Shown here: positions 1-7,175 of the stretch, in pieces
Position numbering within the stretch: position 1 is the stretch's first letter
Layout: each line of letters begins with the position of its first letter
Assembly (NCBI GenBank): GCA_021732945.1
Contig: JAKFWB010000560.1
Span: 1 to 11,158 of the forward strand
DNA from: Porphyrobacter sp.
GTDB taxonomy: Bacteria; Pseudomonadota; Alphaproteobacteria; Sphingomonadales; Sphingomonadaceae
Length of the DNA: 11,158 bases
Direction: 5' to 3'
Notes under the pieces: model-generated
Seen by the model: only the letters and a program-made list of their open reading frames with translations
Told to the model about the DNA's origin: nothing
The model's database searches: none
Position numbers and translations under genes: made by a program

Positions 1-109
1 CATCAAGCATGAGAACGGGCGAAAAAACAGCGACTAACGAGAGCGCCAGTTGCACCGTTTTCCAAAGGCGAACAACTTTATTACGAAAGTCGGGGTGTCC
101 GTTCATCAT
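1..109 (-). CDS. Partial ORF at window edge, N-terminus of a probable membrane protein
   Basis: An open frame begins at ATG 109-107 (a second ATG follows at 106-104) and stays open for 36 codons to the window edge, so only the N-terminus is visible. The ATG overlaps the TGA of the preceding 94-residue membrane-protein gene (ATGA), the same coupling seen at other junctions of this operon. The peptide starts MMNGHPDFRNKVVRLW, a charged stretch, and continues into a hydrophobic segment (about residues 19-35) that looks like a first transmembrane helix or signal anchor. A weak purine-rich stretch (AGGGCG) lies upstream. I do not recognise the family. The base composition is visibly less GC-rich than in the neighbours. 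It could be a chance open frame, but the stop/start overlap favours a real gene. Confidence 0.45.
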   Translation of the reverse strand, partial: MMNGHPDFRNKVVRLWKTVQLALSLVAVFSPVLMLD

Positions 110-390
110 TTGAACGCCCTGATGAAGACCGCCACCAGCAGCGCCAGCGCGATCACGTGGAGCATCACCTGGCTCTTGAACAGCGGGTGCGCGAAATCGC
201 CTTTGGCCATCCTGAGCGCGCCGACATAGCCGAAGATCTGCAACGCGATCCAGCCGATCGCGAAGACCTGCATGACCCCGGTGTTGAGCGCAAAGCCGAG
301 AAAACCCACCGCAAGCAGGAACAGCGCGGCGGCGGCGAAGGCCCACAGCTTCTGATCGCGCGCCAGCGGGGGGAGGTCGCCCTCGGTCAT
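106..390 (-). CDS. Small three-helix integral membrane protein, function unknown
   Basis: This encodes 94 residues. Three hydrophobic segments are visible at about residues 16-36, 40-60 and 74-92, separated by short loops (the second holds LRMAKGDFAHP), so it should be an inner-membrane protein with little soluble part. The start chosen is ATG 390-388. A GAGGTG Shine-Dalgarno lies 8 nt upstream of it, inside the pdxJ tail. A GTG at 396 in the same frame overlaps the pdxJ stop but would place that SD only 2 nt away. It is the gene immediately downstream of pdxJ, and its own TGA overlaps the next start, so it is co-translated in the pyrE-pdxJ operon. I do not recognise a named family and no catalytic motif is visible. 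The coding call is well supported by context, while the function is unknown. Confidence 0.75.
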   Translation of the reverse strand: MTEGDLPPLARDQKLWAFAAAALFLLAVGFLGFALNTGVMQVFAIGWIALQIFGYVGALRMAKGDFAHPLFKSQVMLHVIALALLVAVFIRAFK

Positions 391-392
391 AT

Positions 393-1139
393 TCACCGCA
401 CCTCATCCATCAGCTCGCGCATCCGGCGGATTGCGTTCTCCAGCCCGACGAACAGCGCCTCGCCGATCAGATAATGGCCAATGTTGAGTTCGGCGATGTG
501 CGGGATGGCGGCGATCGGCTGGACGTTTTCGAAGGTCAGCCCGTGGCCCGCGTGCGGCTCGATCCCGTTCTTCGCGGCGAGCGCGGCCATGTCGGTAATG
601 CGGCGCAATTCGCGCTCTACCTTTTCACGGTCGCCATCAAGGAAGGCGTGGGCATATTCGCCGGTGTGGAACTCGACCACCGGCGCGCCGAGACGCAGGG
701 CCGCGTCCAATTGCCGCTCATCCGCCTCGATGAACAGCGAGACGCGGATGCCTGCTGCGCGCAGTTCCTCGGCAATCGGGGCAAGGGTGTTGTGCATTCC
801 TGCGGCGTCGAGCCCGCCCTCGGTGGTGCGCTCCTCGCGCTTTTCGGGGACGATGCAGGCGGCGTGCGGCTTGTGGCGCAGCGCGATGGCGAGCATCTCG
901 GGCGTTGCCGCCATTTCAAGGTTCAGCGGCAGATTGGTCGCCGCCTGAATGCGAGCGAGATCCTCGTCGCGGATATGGCGGCGATCTTCGCGCAGGTGCG
1001 CGGTGATCCCGTCGCCCCCGACCGCCGCGACAATCTGCGCCGCGCGCACCGGATCGGGATGATCCCCGCCGCGCGCATTGCGGATCGTGGCAACGTGATC
1101 GATGTTGACGCCAAGGCGAAGGGGGCGGGGGTGGGTCAT
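393..1139 (-). CDS. pdxJ: Pyridoxine 5'-phosphate synthase PdxJ
   Basis: This cytoplasmic enzyme performs the last ring-closing step of DXP-dependent vitamin B6 synthesis, condensing 1-deoxy-D-xylulose 5-phosphate with 3-amino-2-oxopropyl phosphate to pyridoxine 5'-phosphate. The 248 residues match the usual family length of about 240-250. Family motifs are in order: [16 protein letters not shown] (10-25), [13 protein letters not shown] (44-56), NLEMAAT (73-79), [13 protein letters not shown] (97-109), HAGHGL (196-201) and [13 protein letters not shown] (217-229). The phosphate-binding and catalytic His/Glu positions (H15, H48, E75, H199, H222) are therefore retained. The start ATG 1139-1137 overlaps the TGA of the upstream serine hydrolase gene (ATGA), with AAGGA 5 nt upstream. 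It follows pyrE and the hydrolase in one leftward operon. Confidence 0.97.
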   Translation of the reverse strand: MTHPRPLRLGVNIDHVATIRNARGGDHPDPVRAAQIVAAVGGDGITAHLREDRRHIRDEDLARIQAATNLPLNLEMAATPEMLAIALRHKPHAACIVPEKREERTTEGGLDAAGMHNTLAPIAEELRAAGIRVSLFIEADERQLDAALRLGAPVVEFHTGEYAHAFLDGDREKVERELRRITDMAALAAKNGIEPHAGHGLTFENVQPIAAIPHIAELNIGHYLIGEALFVGLENAIRRMRELMDEVR

Positions 1140-2374
1140 GAGGTTCCTTGCGGGCAGGCGGCGAGGCTCAGCATTTCATAGGAGAAGCCCGCGCCCTGCC
1201 AGATTTCGCCAAAGTCGAACTCGGCTTGGTCGGTGAACATGGCGAGCGCAAGTTCGCGTTCTGGCAGGATGAAGTTGCGCACCTGCACGCCCCCGATGGC
1301 ACCGCGCCGCTCGACAATGCGCACCGGAGCGGCGCAGCCCCTTAGCGGCGCTTCGAAGGCCCATTGCCCCAAGGCGAGGTAACCCAATTCGGGTTGCCCG
1401 TCCCACAATTGTGCCATGGCGTCTGGCGGGAGCAACTTTCCCGAAGCGAGGTTTAAATCGAACTGCAACAGGTCACCGACTGTGCCGAAAAGGCCGCCTG
1501 CTGCGCCGAAAGTTGTGATATCGAACGTGGGTTCGGGCTTGCCCTCGACGAAACCCGGCCAACTCTCCGGAGTGGGCGGGGAGGCAGTTACGCCGTTGAT
1601 CCCGGTAATGGTCGACACGGGGGTCCGCTCGGCAATCGGCTGGTACGTGATGCGCAGACGGTTGGCTGCAAGTTCCTGCCAACTCTTGCCCGTCACCGCC
1701 TCAAGCAATGCGCCTGCGACCATGTAATCGCAATTGTTGTACGACCACGCGCCCCCCGGTTCGTCCTTGGGTGTACCTGCACAAAAGCCAGTCAGCGGAT
1801 CGCGGCTGGCCTCGAAAGCAGCAGTGTAGAAGCTTGGCACGCTCTGCGAATTGGCGGGCGTTTCGTCGGGATTAGGCAGACCCGTCTGATGGCGCAGCAA
1901 TTGCCGCACCGAGATCCGAGCAGCATTGGCCGAACGAAAGCCGGGCAGGTAGCGCGACACAGGCTGATCGAGGTCAATGTTGCCGCGCGCTGCTTCCTGC
2001 ATCACCAACACTGCGATCACCTGTTTAGTGACCGATGCCCAGCGCCATGGCTTGGCAGGTTCACGGACATTGCCATCAGCGTCTTGCGCGCCCATCAGCA
2101 TGACCGACGACCGGACGCCGTTGGCGGCATGGGCAATCCCGATCTCGCCGCTGAACCGGGCCTCTTTCACCTTTGCCCGGTAAGACCGACTAAATTCGGC
2201 AATTTGGGTATCAGCAGCTTTCGATTGCTGACGGCTTGCCAACTGCTCGGGCGTTTCGGGCAGGTTCGGGCGAGGACTGACCGGGAGCGGAGCGGGAAGC
2301 GGTACGGCCGTCTGCGCAGCCAAAGGAACCGCCCCAAGGATCAATGCCGCAAATCCAAGGAGCGTCTTCATCAT
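1136..2374 (-). CDS. Exported serine hydrolase, beta-lactamase/PBP-like fold
   Basis: This encodes 412 residues. The N-terminus [20 protein letters not shown] is a clear Sec signal peptide with probable cleavage after AAQ/AQT near residue 21-23, followed by a Pro-rich stretch (24-45), so the enzyme should be periplasmic. The body matches the class C beta-lactamase-related serine hydrolase family (Pfam Beta-lactamase type). The nucleophile motif SVTK is at 114-117 (S114, K117), the Tyr motif YNN at 212-214, and the family's [12 protein letters not shown] segment at 291-302. A KTG/HxG-equivalent is possible at RGAIGG (357-362). Known members act as esterases, D-amino peptidases or carboxypeptidases, or beta-lactamases, and the sequence does not show which. 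ATG 2374 or 2371 can start it. Both lie just after the pyrE TAA, with GGAAGGA 5 or 8 nt upstream. Its TGA overlaps the pdxJ ATG. It separates two biosynthetic genes with which it has no obvious functional link. Confidence 0.9.
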   Translation of the reverse strand: MMKTLLGFAALILGAVPLAAQTAVPLPAPLPVSPRPNLPETPEQLASRQQSKAADTQIAEFSRSYRAKVKEARFSGEIGIAHAANGVRSSVMLMGAQDADGNVREPAKPWRWASVTKQVIAVLVMQEAARGNIDLDQPVSRYLPGFRSANAARISVRQLLRHQTGLPNPDETPANSQSVPSFYTAAFEASRDPLTGFCAGTPKDEPGGAWSYNNCDYMVAGALLEAVTGKSWQELAANRLRITYQPIAERTPVSTITGINGVTASPPTPESWPGFVEGKPEPTFDITTFGAAGGLFGTVGDLLQFDLNLASGKLLPPDAMAQLWDGQPELGYLALGQWAFEAPLRGCAAPVRIVERRGAIGGVQVRNFILPERELALAMFTDQAEFDFGEIWQGAGFSYEMLSLAACPQGTS

Positions 2375-2375
2375 C

Positions 2376-2957
2376 TTATTCCTTCCGGCTGCCAGGTTTC
2401 GTCACAGCTACGCTGGCGAGGCTTTCCGGGATGTCGGCTTCGTCATAGGTCGGAAAATCAATGGAGATGAGCGGGTAGAACGGCACGCCCAGATCGACCG
2501 ACCCGCATGAGCGGTCGATGATGGCGCATTCGGCGATCACTTCGCCGCCCTCGCGCGCAACGGCGGCGATGGCTTCGCGGCTGGAGAGGCCGGTGGTGAC
2601 CACATCCTCCACCATCAGCACCTTGGCTCCCGGCGTCAGCGCGAAACCGCGGCGCAGGTGGAACACGCCGTCGGGCCGTTCGAGAAACATTGCGTCGAGG
2701 CCCAGCGCCCGGCCGACCTCGTGCCCGATGATGATCCCGCCCATTGCCGGGGACACCACGACGTCGATGGCTGCGCGCACATCAGCCGGGATGCCGGCCA
2801 CCACCGCCTCGGCCAGCCGCGCGGCGCGCTGCGGGTTCATCAGCACCCGCGCGCATTGCAGGTAATGTCCACTATGTCGCCCCGAAGACAGCTTGAAATG
2901 GCCTTCGAGTAGAGCACCAGAGCTGCGGAATTCGGACAAAACTTCAGCTTCAGTCAA
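2376..2957 (-). CDS. pyrE: Orotate phosphoribosyltransferase PyrE
   Basis: This transfers the phosphoribosyl group of PRPP to orotate, giving OMP, the fifth step of de novo UMP synthesis in the cytoplasm. The 193 residues carry the PRPP-binding signature VLMVEDVVTTG at 113-123, an N-terminal substrate segment HFKLSSGRHSGHYLQC (20-35), and SPAMGGIIIGHEVGRAL (69-85). The length and motifs fit the short PyrE subgroup known from Thermus and alphaproteobacteria. The start is TTG 2957-2955. An in-frame stop lies five codons upstream (2972-2970), the next ATG would be codon 40 and would remove the substrate segment, and GGAG sits 7 nt before the TTG. A 22-codon ORF ends across this start (TTGA overlap), suggesting coupling. 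The TAA is 1 nt from the serine hydrolase ATG. Confidence 0.95.
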   Translation of the reverse strand: MTEAEVLSEFRSSGALLEGHFKLSSGRHSGHYLQCARVLMNPQRAARLAEAVVAGIPADVRAAIDVVVSPAMGGIIIGHEVGRALGLDAMFLERPDGVFHLRRGFALTPGAKVLMVEDVVTTGLSSREAIAAVAREGGEVIAECAIIDRSCGSVDLGVPFYPLISIDFPTYDEADIPESLASVAVTKPGSRKE

Positions 2958-3022
2958 AGGGTGGCTCCGTCAAAAACGCAGGGGAAAGCGCCGACTTGCG
3001 CGGTAAACATGGAGGCTTGCAT
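2954..3022 (-). CDS. Putative 22-codon leader peptide upstream of pyrE
   Basis: ATG 3022-3020 opens a frame encoding 22 residues (it begins MQASMFTAQVGAF) and ends at TGA 2956-2954. It has a better ribosome-binding site than most genes here: AGGGAG at 3034-3029, 6 nt before the ATG. Its TGA shares two bases with the TTG start of pyrE, so ribosomes finishing it would be positioned on pyrE. In enterobacteria pyrE is controlled by attenuation that depends on translation of an upstream frame. A comparable coupling is an inference here. I see no strong terminator hairpin plus T-run inside it. The ORF could be fortuitous, and the peptide resembles nothing I know. Confidence 0.4.
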   Translation of the reverse strand: MQASMFTAQVGAFPCVFDGATL

Positions 3023-3202
3023 ATTTTTCTCCCTAGAAGCGCTTGAGGCACTCGGCAAGCGCGGCTAAGGGCGGAAATGAAGCTGGCCTGAGGGCTGGCC
3101 AAACGCTGCACGCTGTGGGTCTTTAGGGGGCTGTTCGGCGGGTGGTATGGGATCAGATTTAAACCACTTGGGCACATGATAATGGGTCAGAGGCACACCC
3201 GT
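3023..3202. promoter_or_regulatory. Divergent intergenic region between the pyrE operon and the cox operon
   Basis: The leftward pyrE operon and the rightward cox operon begin on either side of this roughly 180-bp stretch, so promoters for both should lie here. No convincing sigma70 -35/-10 pair was found for either direction. A leftward candidate is TTGCCG (3058-3053) followed 17 nt later by TAGGGA, which is weak and overlaps the leader SD. A short inverted repeat GCTTG/CAAGC spans 3041-3060, and TGGCC/GGCCA spans 3084-3101. The rightward side holds an A/T-richer patch around 3157-3183 (GATTTAAACC and TGATAATG). The coxB SD, AGAGG at 3189-3193, lies at its right end. Promoter presence is inferred from gene arrangement rather than from recognised boxes. 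Confidence 0.4.
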
Positions 3203-4261
3203 ATGAAAAAGGCTATCCTTGGCGCGATTGTCGCCGGGCTCGCGGCGTTTGCGCCGATGACTGTTGCTGCACAGGATGCAGCCGCTCCTGCTCCTGCTCC
3301 AGCTGTAGAGGCAGCTGCGCCTGCCGCAGTGGCACCGGCCGCTGCTACAACGGCTCCGGCGGCTGACGCTGCTGCTGTGGCTCCGGCCAGCACCTACACC
3401 CCGATGGCCCCGACCAAGGGCAAGGGCATGCCGACCTCTTACGAGGATGATCCGCTCAAGAGCCTGACCTTCCAGGACCAGTATTCCGACAACGGCGAAT
3501 ACGCCCTGTGGATGCACGATGTGATCCTGATGCCGGTCATCACCGTGATCAGCCTGCTGGTGCTTGGTCTGCTGCTTTACGTGGTGGCGCGGTTCAACCG
3601 CCGGGCCAACCCGGTCGCTTCAAAGACCACCCATAACACCATGATCGAAGTGGTCTGGACGATCCTGCCGGTCATCATTCTGGTTATCATCGCCGTGCCG
3701 TCGATCACGCTGCTGGCAGCGCAATATGAAACCCCGCCCGAAGATGCGGTGACGATCAAGGTCACCGGGCACCAGTGGAACTGGGAATACACCTACCCCG
3801 ACCATGGCGAGATCAACTTCATCTCGAACATGCTCAAGGAAGAGGGTGAGGTTGAGCTGGGCAAGCGGTTCCGCACAGACAATGATGGCCCCGGTCAGCT
3901 GGCAGTGGATAACCGCATGGTGGTGCCGGCTGGCGTGCCGCTGCGCATCCAGACCACGGCGTCGACCGTGATCCACGCTTTTGCCGTGCCGTCGCTGTGG
4001 TTCAAGATGGACGCGGTGCCGGGTCGTCTCAATGAAAAGCTGCTGACGATCAAGGAACCGGGCGTCTATTATGGCCAGTGTTCGGAACTGTGCGGCGCGC
4101 TGCATGGCTTCATGCCGATCGCGGTTGAGGCGCTGCCGCCTGCCGAATTCGCCGCATGGGTGAAGTCGCAGGGTGGCACGATGCCCGGTGAGGCCGAAGC
4201 TCCGGCTCTGGCCGCTGCACCGGTTGCGGCTGCTGCTGCTGCCCCTGTTGCTGCCCGCTAA
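3203..4261 (+). CDS. coxB: Cytochrome c oxidase subunit II (CuA subunit)
   Basis: CoxB accepts electrons from cytochrome c at its binuclear CuA centre and passes them to heme a in subunit I. It has 352 residues from ATG 3203, chosen because AGAGG lies 9 nt upstream and the protein then begins with a Sec signal peptide, MKKAILGAIVAGLAAFAP...AAQ. The upstream in-frame ATGs at 3176 and 3182 lack an SD and would bury the signal. Two helices follow at about 107-130 and 149-172, then the periplasmic cupredoxin domain. This has the aromatic QWNWEY (191-196) and every CuA ligand: H258, C293, E295, C297, H301 and M304. Residues 26-70 are an Ala/Pro-rich linker and 330-352 an Ala-rich tail, both unusual additions to the core and rich in GCT codons. 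It is the first gene of the cox operon. Confidence 0.97.
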   Translation: MKKAILGAIVAGLAAFAPMTVAAQDAAAPAPAPAVEAAAPAAVAPAAATTAPAADAAAVAPASTYTPMAPTKGKGMPTSYEDDPLKSLTFQDQYSDNGEYALWMHDVILMPVITVISLLVLGLLLYVVARFNRRANPVASKTTHNTMIEVVWTILPVIILVIIAVPSITLLAAQYETPPEDAVTIKVTGHQWNWEYTYPDHGEINFISNMLKEEGEVELGKRFRTDNDGPGQLAVDNRMVVPAGVPLRIQTTASTVIHAFAVPSLWFKMDAVPGRLNEKLLTIKEPGVYYGQCSELCGALHGFMPIAVEALPPAEFAAWVKSQGGTMPGEAEAPALAAAPVAAAAAAPVAAR

Positions 4262-4298
4262 AACACCATAACGCATTCAACGCAGAGAGTATCTGACC

Positions 4299-6011
4299 AT
4301 GGCAACCACCGCAGAAGGCTTCGACGTCCATAGCGACCACAGCCACGACGCGCATGATCATGCGGACCACAAGCCGGGCTTCTTTGTCCGCTGGTTCATG
4401 TCGACCAATCACAAGGACATCGGCACGATGTACCTGATCTTCGCAGTGATCGCGGGGATCGTGGGCGGCGCGATTTCGGGCATCATGCGGGTCGAGCTGG
4501 CCGAGCCGGGGATCCAGTATCTCGGCTGGTGGGCGCGGGCGATGGGCGGCGCTGATGATATCAACACCGCGCTCCACATGTGGAACGTGTTCATCACCGC
4601 GCACGGGCTGATCATGGTGTTCTTCATGGTCATGCCGGCGATGATCGGCGGGTTCGGCAACTGGTTTGTGCCGCTGATGATCGGTGCGCCGGACATGGCT
4701 TTCCCGCGCATGAACAATGTCAGCTTCTGGCTGACGGTGGCGGGTTTCTTCAGCCTGCTGTTCTCGCTGTTCGTCCCCGGCGGTTCCGGCCCCGGTGCGG
4801 GCACTGGCTGGACGGTCTATGCGCCGCTTTCCACGAGCGGTTCGGTTGGCCCGGCGGTCGATTTCGCGATCTTCTCGCTCCACCTTGCGGGTGCTGGTTC
4901 GATCCTTGGCGCGACCAACTTCATCACCACCATCTTCAACATGCGCGCGCCGGGGATGACCCTGCACAAGATGCCGCTGTTCGTGTGGTCGGTGCTGGTG
5001 ACCGCCTTCCTGCTGCTGCTGGCGCTGCCGGTGCTGGCTGCTGCCATCACCATGCTGCTGACCGATCGCAACTTCGGCACGACCTTCTTCGATCCGGCCG
5101 GCGGCGGTGATCCGGTGCTGTACCAGCACCTGTTCTGGTTCTTCGGCCACCCCGAAGTCTACATCATGATCCTGCCGGGCTTCGGCATGATCAGCCAGAT
5201 CGTCGCGACCTTCAGCCGCAAGCCGGTGTTCGGTTACCTCGGCATGGCCTATGCCATGGTCGCGATCGGCGTGGTCGGCTTCATCGTCTGGGCGCACCAC
5301 ATGTACACCGTGGGCCTCGACGTGAACACCAAGATGTATTTCACGGCTGCCACTATGGTGATCGCGGTGCCGACCGGCGTGAAGATTTTCAGCTGGATCG
5401 CCACCATGTGGGGCGGCAGCATCAGCTTCAAATCGCCGATGGTGTGGTCGATGGGCTTCATCTTCCTGTTCACCGTGGGCGGCGTGACCGGCGTGGTGCT
5501 GGCCAATGGCGGGATCGACGACAACCTGCACGACACCTATTATGTGGTCGCTCACTTCCACTACGTGCTGTCGATGGGCGCGGTGTTCTCGCTGTTCGCG
5601 GGCTTCTACTACTGGTTCCCGAAGATGAGCGGGCGGATGCACAGCGAGCTCTTGAGCCACCTGCACTTTTGGACCTTCTTCATCGGCGTCAACGTGATCT
5701 TCTTCCCGCAGCACTTCCTGGGGATGCAGGGCATGCCGCGGCGTTACCCTGACTATCCGGAGGCTTTCACCTTCTGGCATGAGGTCAGCACTTATGGCTA
5801 TTACATCATGGCCGGGTCGATGATCTTCTTCTTCGTCAACATCGCCTATGCGCTGATGGCGGGCAAGAAGGCTGCCGCCAATCCGTGGGGCGAAGGCGCG
5901 ACGACGCTCGAGTGGACCCTGCCGAGCCCGCCGCCCTATCACCAGTTTGAAACGCTGCCGGTGATCACCGACGCGCATGATTACCACGATCATCGTCCCG
6001 CAACCGCTTAA
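4299..6011 (+). CDS. coxA: Cytochrome c oxidase subunit I, aa3-type, A1 class
   Basis: This is the catalytic subunit of complex IV. It has twelve membrane helices holding heme a and the heme a3-CuB site that reduces O2 and pumps protons. The 570 residues carry all expected groups: heme a ligands H102 and H421; heme a3 ligand H419; CuB ligands H284, H333 and H334; Tyr288, which crosslinks to H284; D-channel D132, N121, N139 and E286; and K-channel K362. These positions coincide with Rhodobacter sphaeroides numbering, and HPEVY with Glu286 marks the A1 class. The start ATG 4299 has AGAGAG 9 nt upstream and lies 37 nt after coxB. The N-terminus has six His between residues 11 and 24, and the C-terminus has H560, H563 and H565. 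The high GC third-position bias produces long antisense open frames that are not genes. Confidence 0.99.
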   Translation: MATTAEGFDVHSDHSHDAHDHADHKPGFFVRWFMSTNHKDIGTMYLIFAVIAGIVGGAISGIMRVELAEPGIQYLGWWARAMGGADDINTALHMWNVFITAHGLIMVFFMVMPAMIGGFGNWFVPLMIGAPDMAFPRMNNVSFWLTVAGFFSLLFSLFVPGGSGPGAGTGWTVYAPLSTSGSVGPAVDFAIFSLHLAGAGSILGATNFITTIFNMRAPGMTLHKMPLFVWSVLVTAFLLLLALPVLAAAITMLLTDRNFGTTFFDPAGGGDPVLYQHLFWFFGHPEVYIMILPGFGMISQIVATFSRKPVFGYLGMAYAMVAIGVVGFIVWAHHMYTVGLDVNTKMYFTAATMVIAVPTGVKIFSWIATMWGGSISFKSPMVWSMGFIFLFTVGGVTGVVLANGGIDDNLHDTYYVVAHFHYVLSMGAVFSLFAGFYYWFPKMSGRMHSELLSHLHFWTFFIGVNVIFFPQHFLGMQGMPRRYPDYPEAFTFWHEVSTYGYYIMAGSMIFFFVNIAYALMAGKKAAANPWGEGATTLEWTLPSPPPYHQFETLPVITDAHDYHDHRPATA

Positions 6012-6028
6012 GAGCGCAGGCATGATCG

Positions 6029-6044
6029 GCTCCACTTTCGGAGC
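6029..6044 (+). promoter_or_regulatory. Small hairpin after coxA
   Basis: GCTCC (6029-6033) pairs with GGAGC (6040-6044) around the 6-nt loop ACTTTC, just 17 nt after the coxA stop codon. Together with the stronger hairpin that follows at 6059-6083 it forms a structured spacer between the structural and assembly parts of the operon. It has no T-run, so it is more likely an mRNA 3'-end stabiliser or a chance stem than a terminator. Confidence 0.35.
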
Positions 6045-6058
6045 ATGACATAAAGGGG

Positions 6059-6083
6059 GGAGCGCGGCTGCTGGCCGCGCTCC
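6059..6083 (+). promoter_or_regulatory. Strong intercistronic hairpin between coxA and ctaB
   Basis: GGAGCGCGGC (6059-6068) and GCCGCGCTCC (6074-6083) form a perfect 10-bp stem, almost all G-C, with a 5-nt loop (TGCTG). It is preceded by a G-run and followed by TTG rather than a T-run. It sits 22 nt upstream of the ctaB start in the only sizeable gap (94 bp) of the front half of the operon. Likely roles are partial (leaky) termination or protection of the upstream coxB-coxA mRNA against 3' exonucleases. Either would give more structural subunit than heme O synthase. The structure is directly visible, and the function is inferred. Confidence 0.6.
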
Positions 6084-6105
6084 TTGCCGATGGAACGCAA
6101 AGACT

Positions 6106-7047
6106 ATGGCCACGAGCGCACCTCAGACGAATGCCGGTCAAGGCACCACGACGCTCCCGACGGATTGGCGCGATTTCTTCGCATTGACCAAGCCGCGGGT
6201 GATGACGCTGGTGATCTTCACTGCGATCTGCGGCGTGCTGGCCGCGCCGGGAAGCATCCATCCGGTGCTGGGCTTCACTGCGATTCTGGCGATTTCGATG
6301 GGCGCGGGCGGATCGGCTGCGCTCAACCACTGGTGGGAAGCTGATCTCGATGCCGGGATGAAGCGCACCATGAACCGGCCGCTGCCCGGCGGACGCATGC
6401 GGCCCGATGATGCGCGCGATTTCGGGGTGTTCCTCTCGGCCGTCTCGGTCGGGCTGATGGGTGTGGCGATTGGCTGGCTGGCAGCGTCTTTGCTGCTGAG
6501 CGCGATCATTTACTACGCCGTGATCTACACCATGTGGCTGAAGCCGCGCACCCCGCAGAACATCGTCATCGGCGGCGGCGCGGGTGCCTTTCCGCCGCTG
6601 ATCGGTTGGGTGGCAGTGACGGGCGATATCACCGCCATGCCGCTGCTGCTGTTCGCGATCATCTTCTTCTGGACCCCGCCGCACTTCTGGGCGCTGGCGC
6701 TGTTTGTGCAGTCCGATTACGCCAAGGTCGGCATTCCGATGCTGCCGGTGGTCGCGGGCGAGAAGGTCACGCGCCGCCAGATCATGATCTACACCCTGCT
6801 GCTGACCCCGATCGCGATTGCGCCGTGGTATATTGGCGGGACGAGCTGGATCTATGGCTCGGTCGCGGTGGTATTGTCCGCGCTGTTCCTGCTGCTGGCG
6901 CTGCCGGTGGGCAGCCGGATGAAGGTTGAGGGCGACAAAATGCTGCCCGAAAAGCGGCTGTTCAAATATTCGATCGTTTACCTCTTCGTGCTGTTCGCCG
7001 CTTTGGTGGCGGACCGGGTCGCCGCCTATCAGGGGTGGATCGCATGA
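6106..7047 (+). CDS. ctaB: Heme O synthase (protoheme IX farnesyltransferase, Cox10 family)
   Basis: CtaB is an inner-membrane UbiA-family prenyltransferase that adds a farnesyl group to heme b to make heme O, the precursor of heme A for CoxA. The 313 residues show [12 protein letters not shown] at 27-38, which is typical of the family's first helix. The Asp-rich motif [21 protein letters not shown] (74-94; N74, D80, D82) binds the prenyl diphosphate through Mg. [17 protein letters not shown] (141-157) and [13 protein letters not shown] (187-199) follow, and then [11 protein letters not shown] (204-214). About eight or nine hydrophobic helices are evident. The length is normal. The start is ATG 6106 after the hairpin spacer, and its SD is weak. 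The TGA overlaps the next small gene (ATGA). Confidence 0.97.
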   Translation: MATSAPQTNAGQGTTTLPTDWRDFFALTKPRVMTLVIFTAICGVLAAPGSIHPVLGFTAILAISMGAGGSAALNHWWEADLDAGMKRTMNRPLPGGRMRPDDARDFGVFLSAVSVGLMGVAIGWLAASLLLSAIIYYAVIYTMWLKPRTPQNIVIGGGAGAFPPLIGWVAVTGDITAMPLLLFAIIFFWTPPHFWALALFVQSDYAKVGIPMLPVVAGEKVTRRQIMIYTLLLTPIAIAPWYIGGTSWIYGSVAVVLSALFLLLALPVGSRMKVEGDKMLPEKRLFKYSIVYLFVLFAALVADRVAAYQGWIA

Positions 7048-7175
7048 CCCCCGAAGAGGAAACCGAATTCGCCCGCCGCCGCAAGGCGCGCAATTGGGTG
7101 GTGGCAGGCACGCTATTGTTCTTCGTGATCCTGTTCTACGCCATCACCATCGTGCGGATCGGAAACCCCGGCTGA
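7044..7175 (+). CDS. 43-residue single-helix protein between ctaB and ctaG (CoxF-like)
   Basis: A 43-codon gene begins at ATG 7044, which overlaps the ctaB TGA (ATGA). It ends at TGA 7173-7175, overlapping the ctaG start (TGATG), so it is locked into the operon by overlaps at both ends. The protein has a charged N-terminus ([17 protein letters not shown]), one hydrophobic helix at about residues 18-38 ([17 protein letters not shown] within it), and a short tail ending RIGNPG. By the positive-inside rule the Arg/Lys-rich N-terminus should be cytoplasmic and the C-terminus periplasmic. Small one-helix proteins occupy this same ctaB-ctaG slot in many alphaproteobacteria, sometimes labelled CoxF. 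The resemblance is by position and topology, and a role in oxidase assembly is inferred. No cofactor-binding residue (Cys or His) is present. Confidence 0.85.
   Translation: MTPEEETEFARRRKARNWVVAGTLLFFVILFYAITIVRIGNPG

Noticed and set aside
474..1181. A 235-codon open frame antisense to pdxJ
   Set aside because: It mirrors the pdxJ frame through GC-rich third positions. It has no recognisable motif and no SD, and pdxJ is fully conserved on the other strand.
1889..2470. Plus-strand open frame opposite the serine hydrolase and pyrE
   Set aside because: The product is low-hydrophobicity and Arg-rich with no motif. The minus-strand genes have signal peptide, catalytic motifs and tight operon spacing.
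3176..3202. Earlier ATG starts for coxB at 3176 and 3182
   Set aside because: Neither has an SD, and they would add nine or seven residues before an otherwise ideal signal peptide. ATG 3203 has AGAGG at 9 nt.
3065..3517. Minus-strand frame across the coxB start and intergenic region
   Set aside because: Its translation is a Ser/Arg-rich shadow of the Ala/Pro codons of the CoxB linker, with no SD or conserved feature.
6059..6083. Full rho-independent terminator after coxA
   Set aside because: The stem is strong but is followed by TTGCC rather than a T-run, and the operon clearly continues with assembly genes on the same strand.
4110..6113. A 667-codon open frame antisense to coxA
   Set aside because: It lies entirely opposite coxB, coxA and ctaB coding sequence. 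Its translation is a Arg/His/Asp/Gln-rich composition typical of the complement of GC-rich membrane-protein codons, with no domain, and CoxA is beyond doubt.
6926..7174. Upstream extension of the ctaG frame into ctaB
   Set aside because: The frame is open but overlaps ctaB and the 43-residue gene. The CtaG N-terminal helix begins right after ATG 7175, where a TGATG coupling is present.
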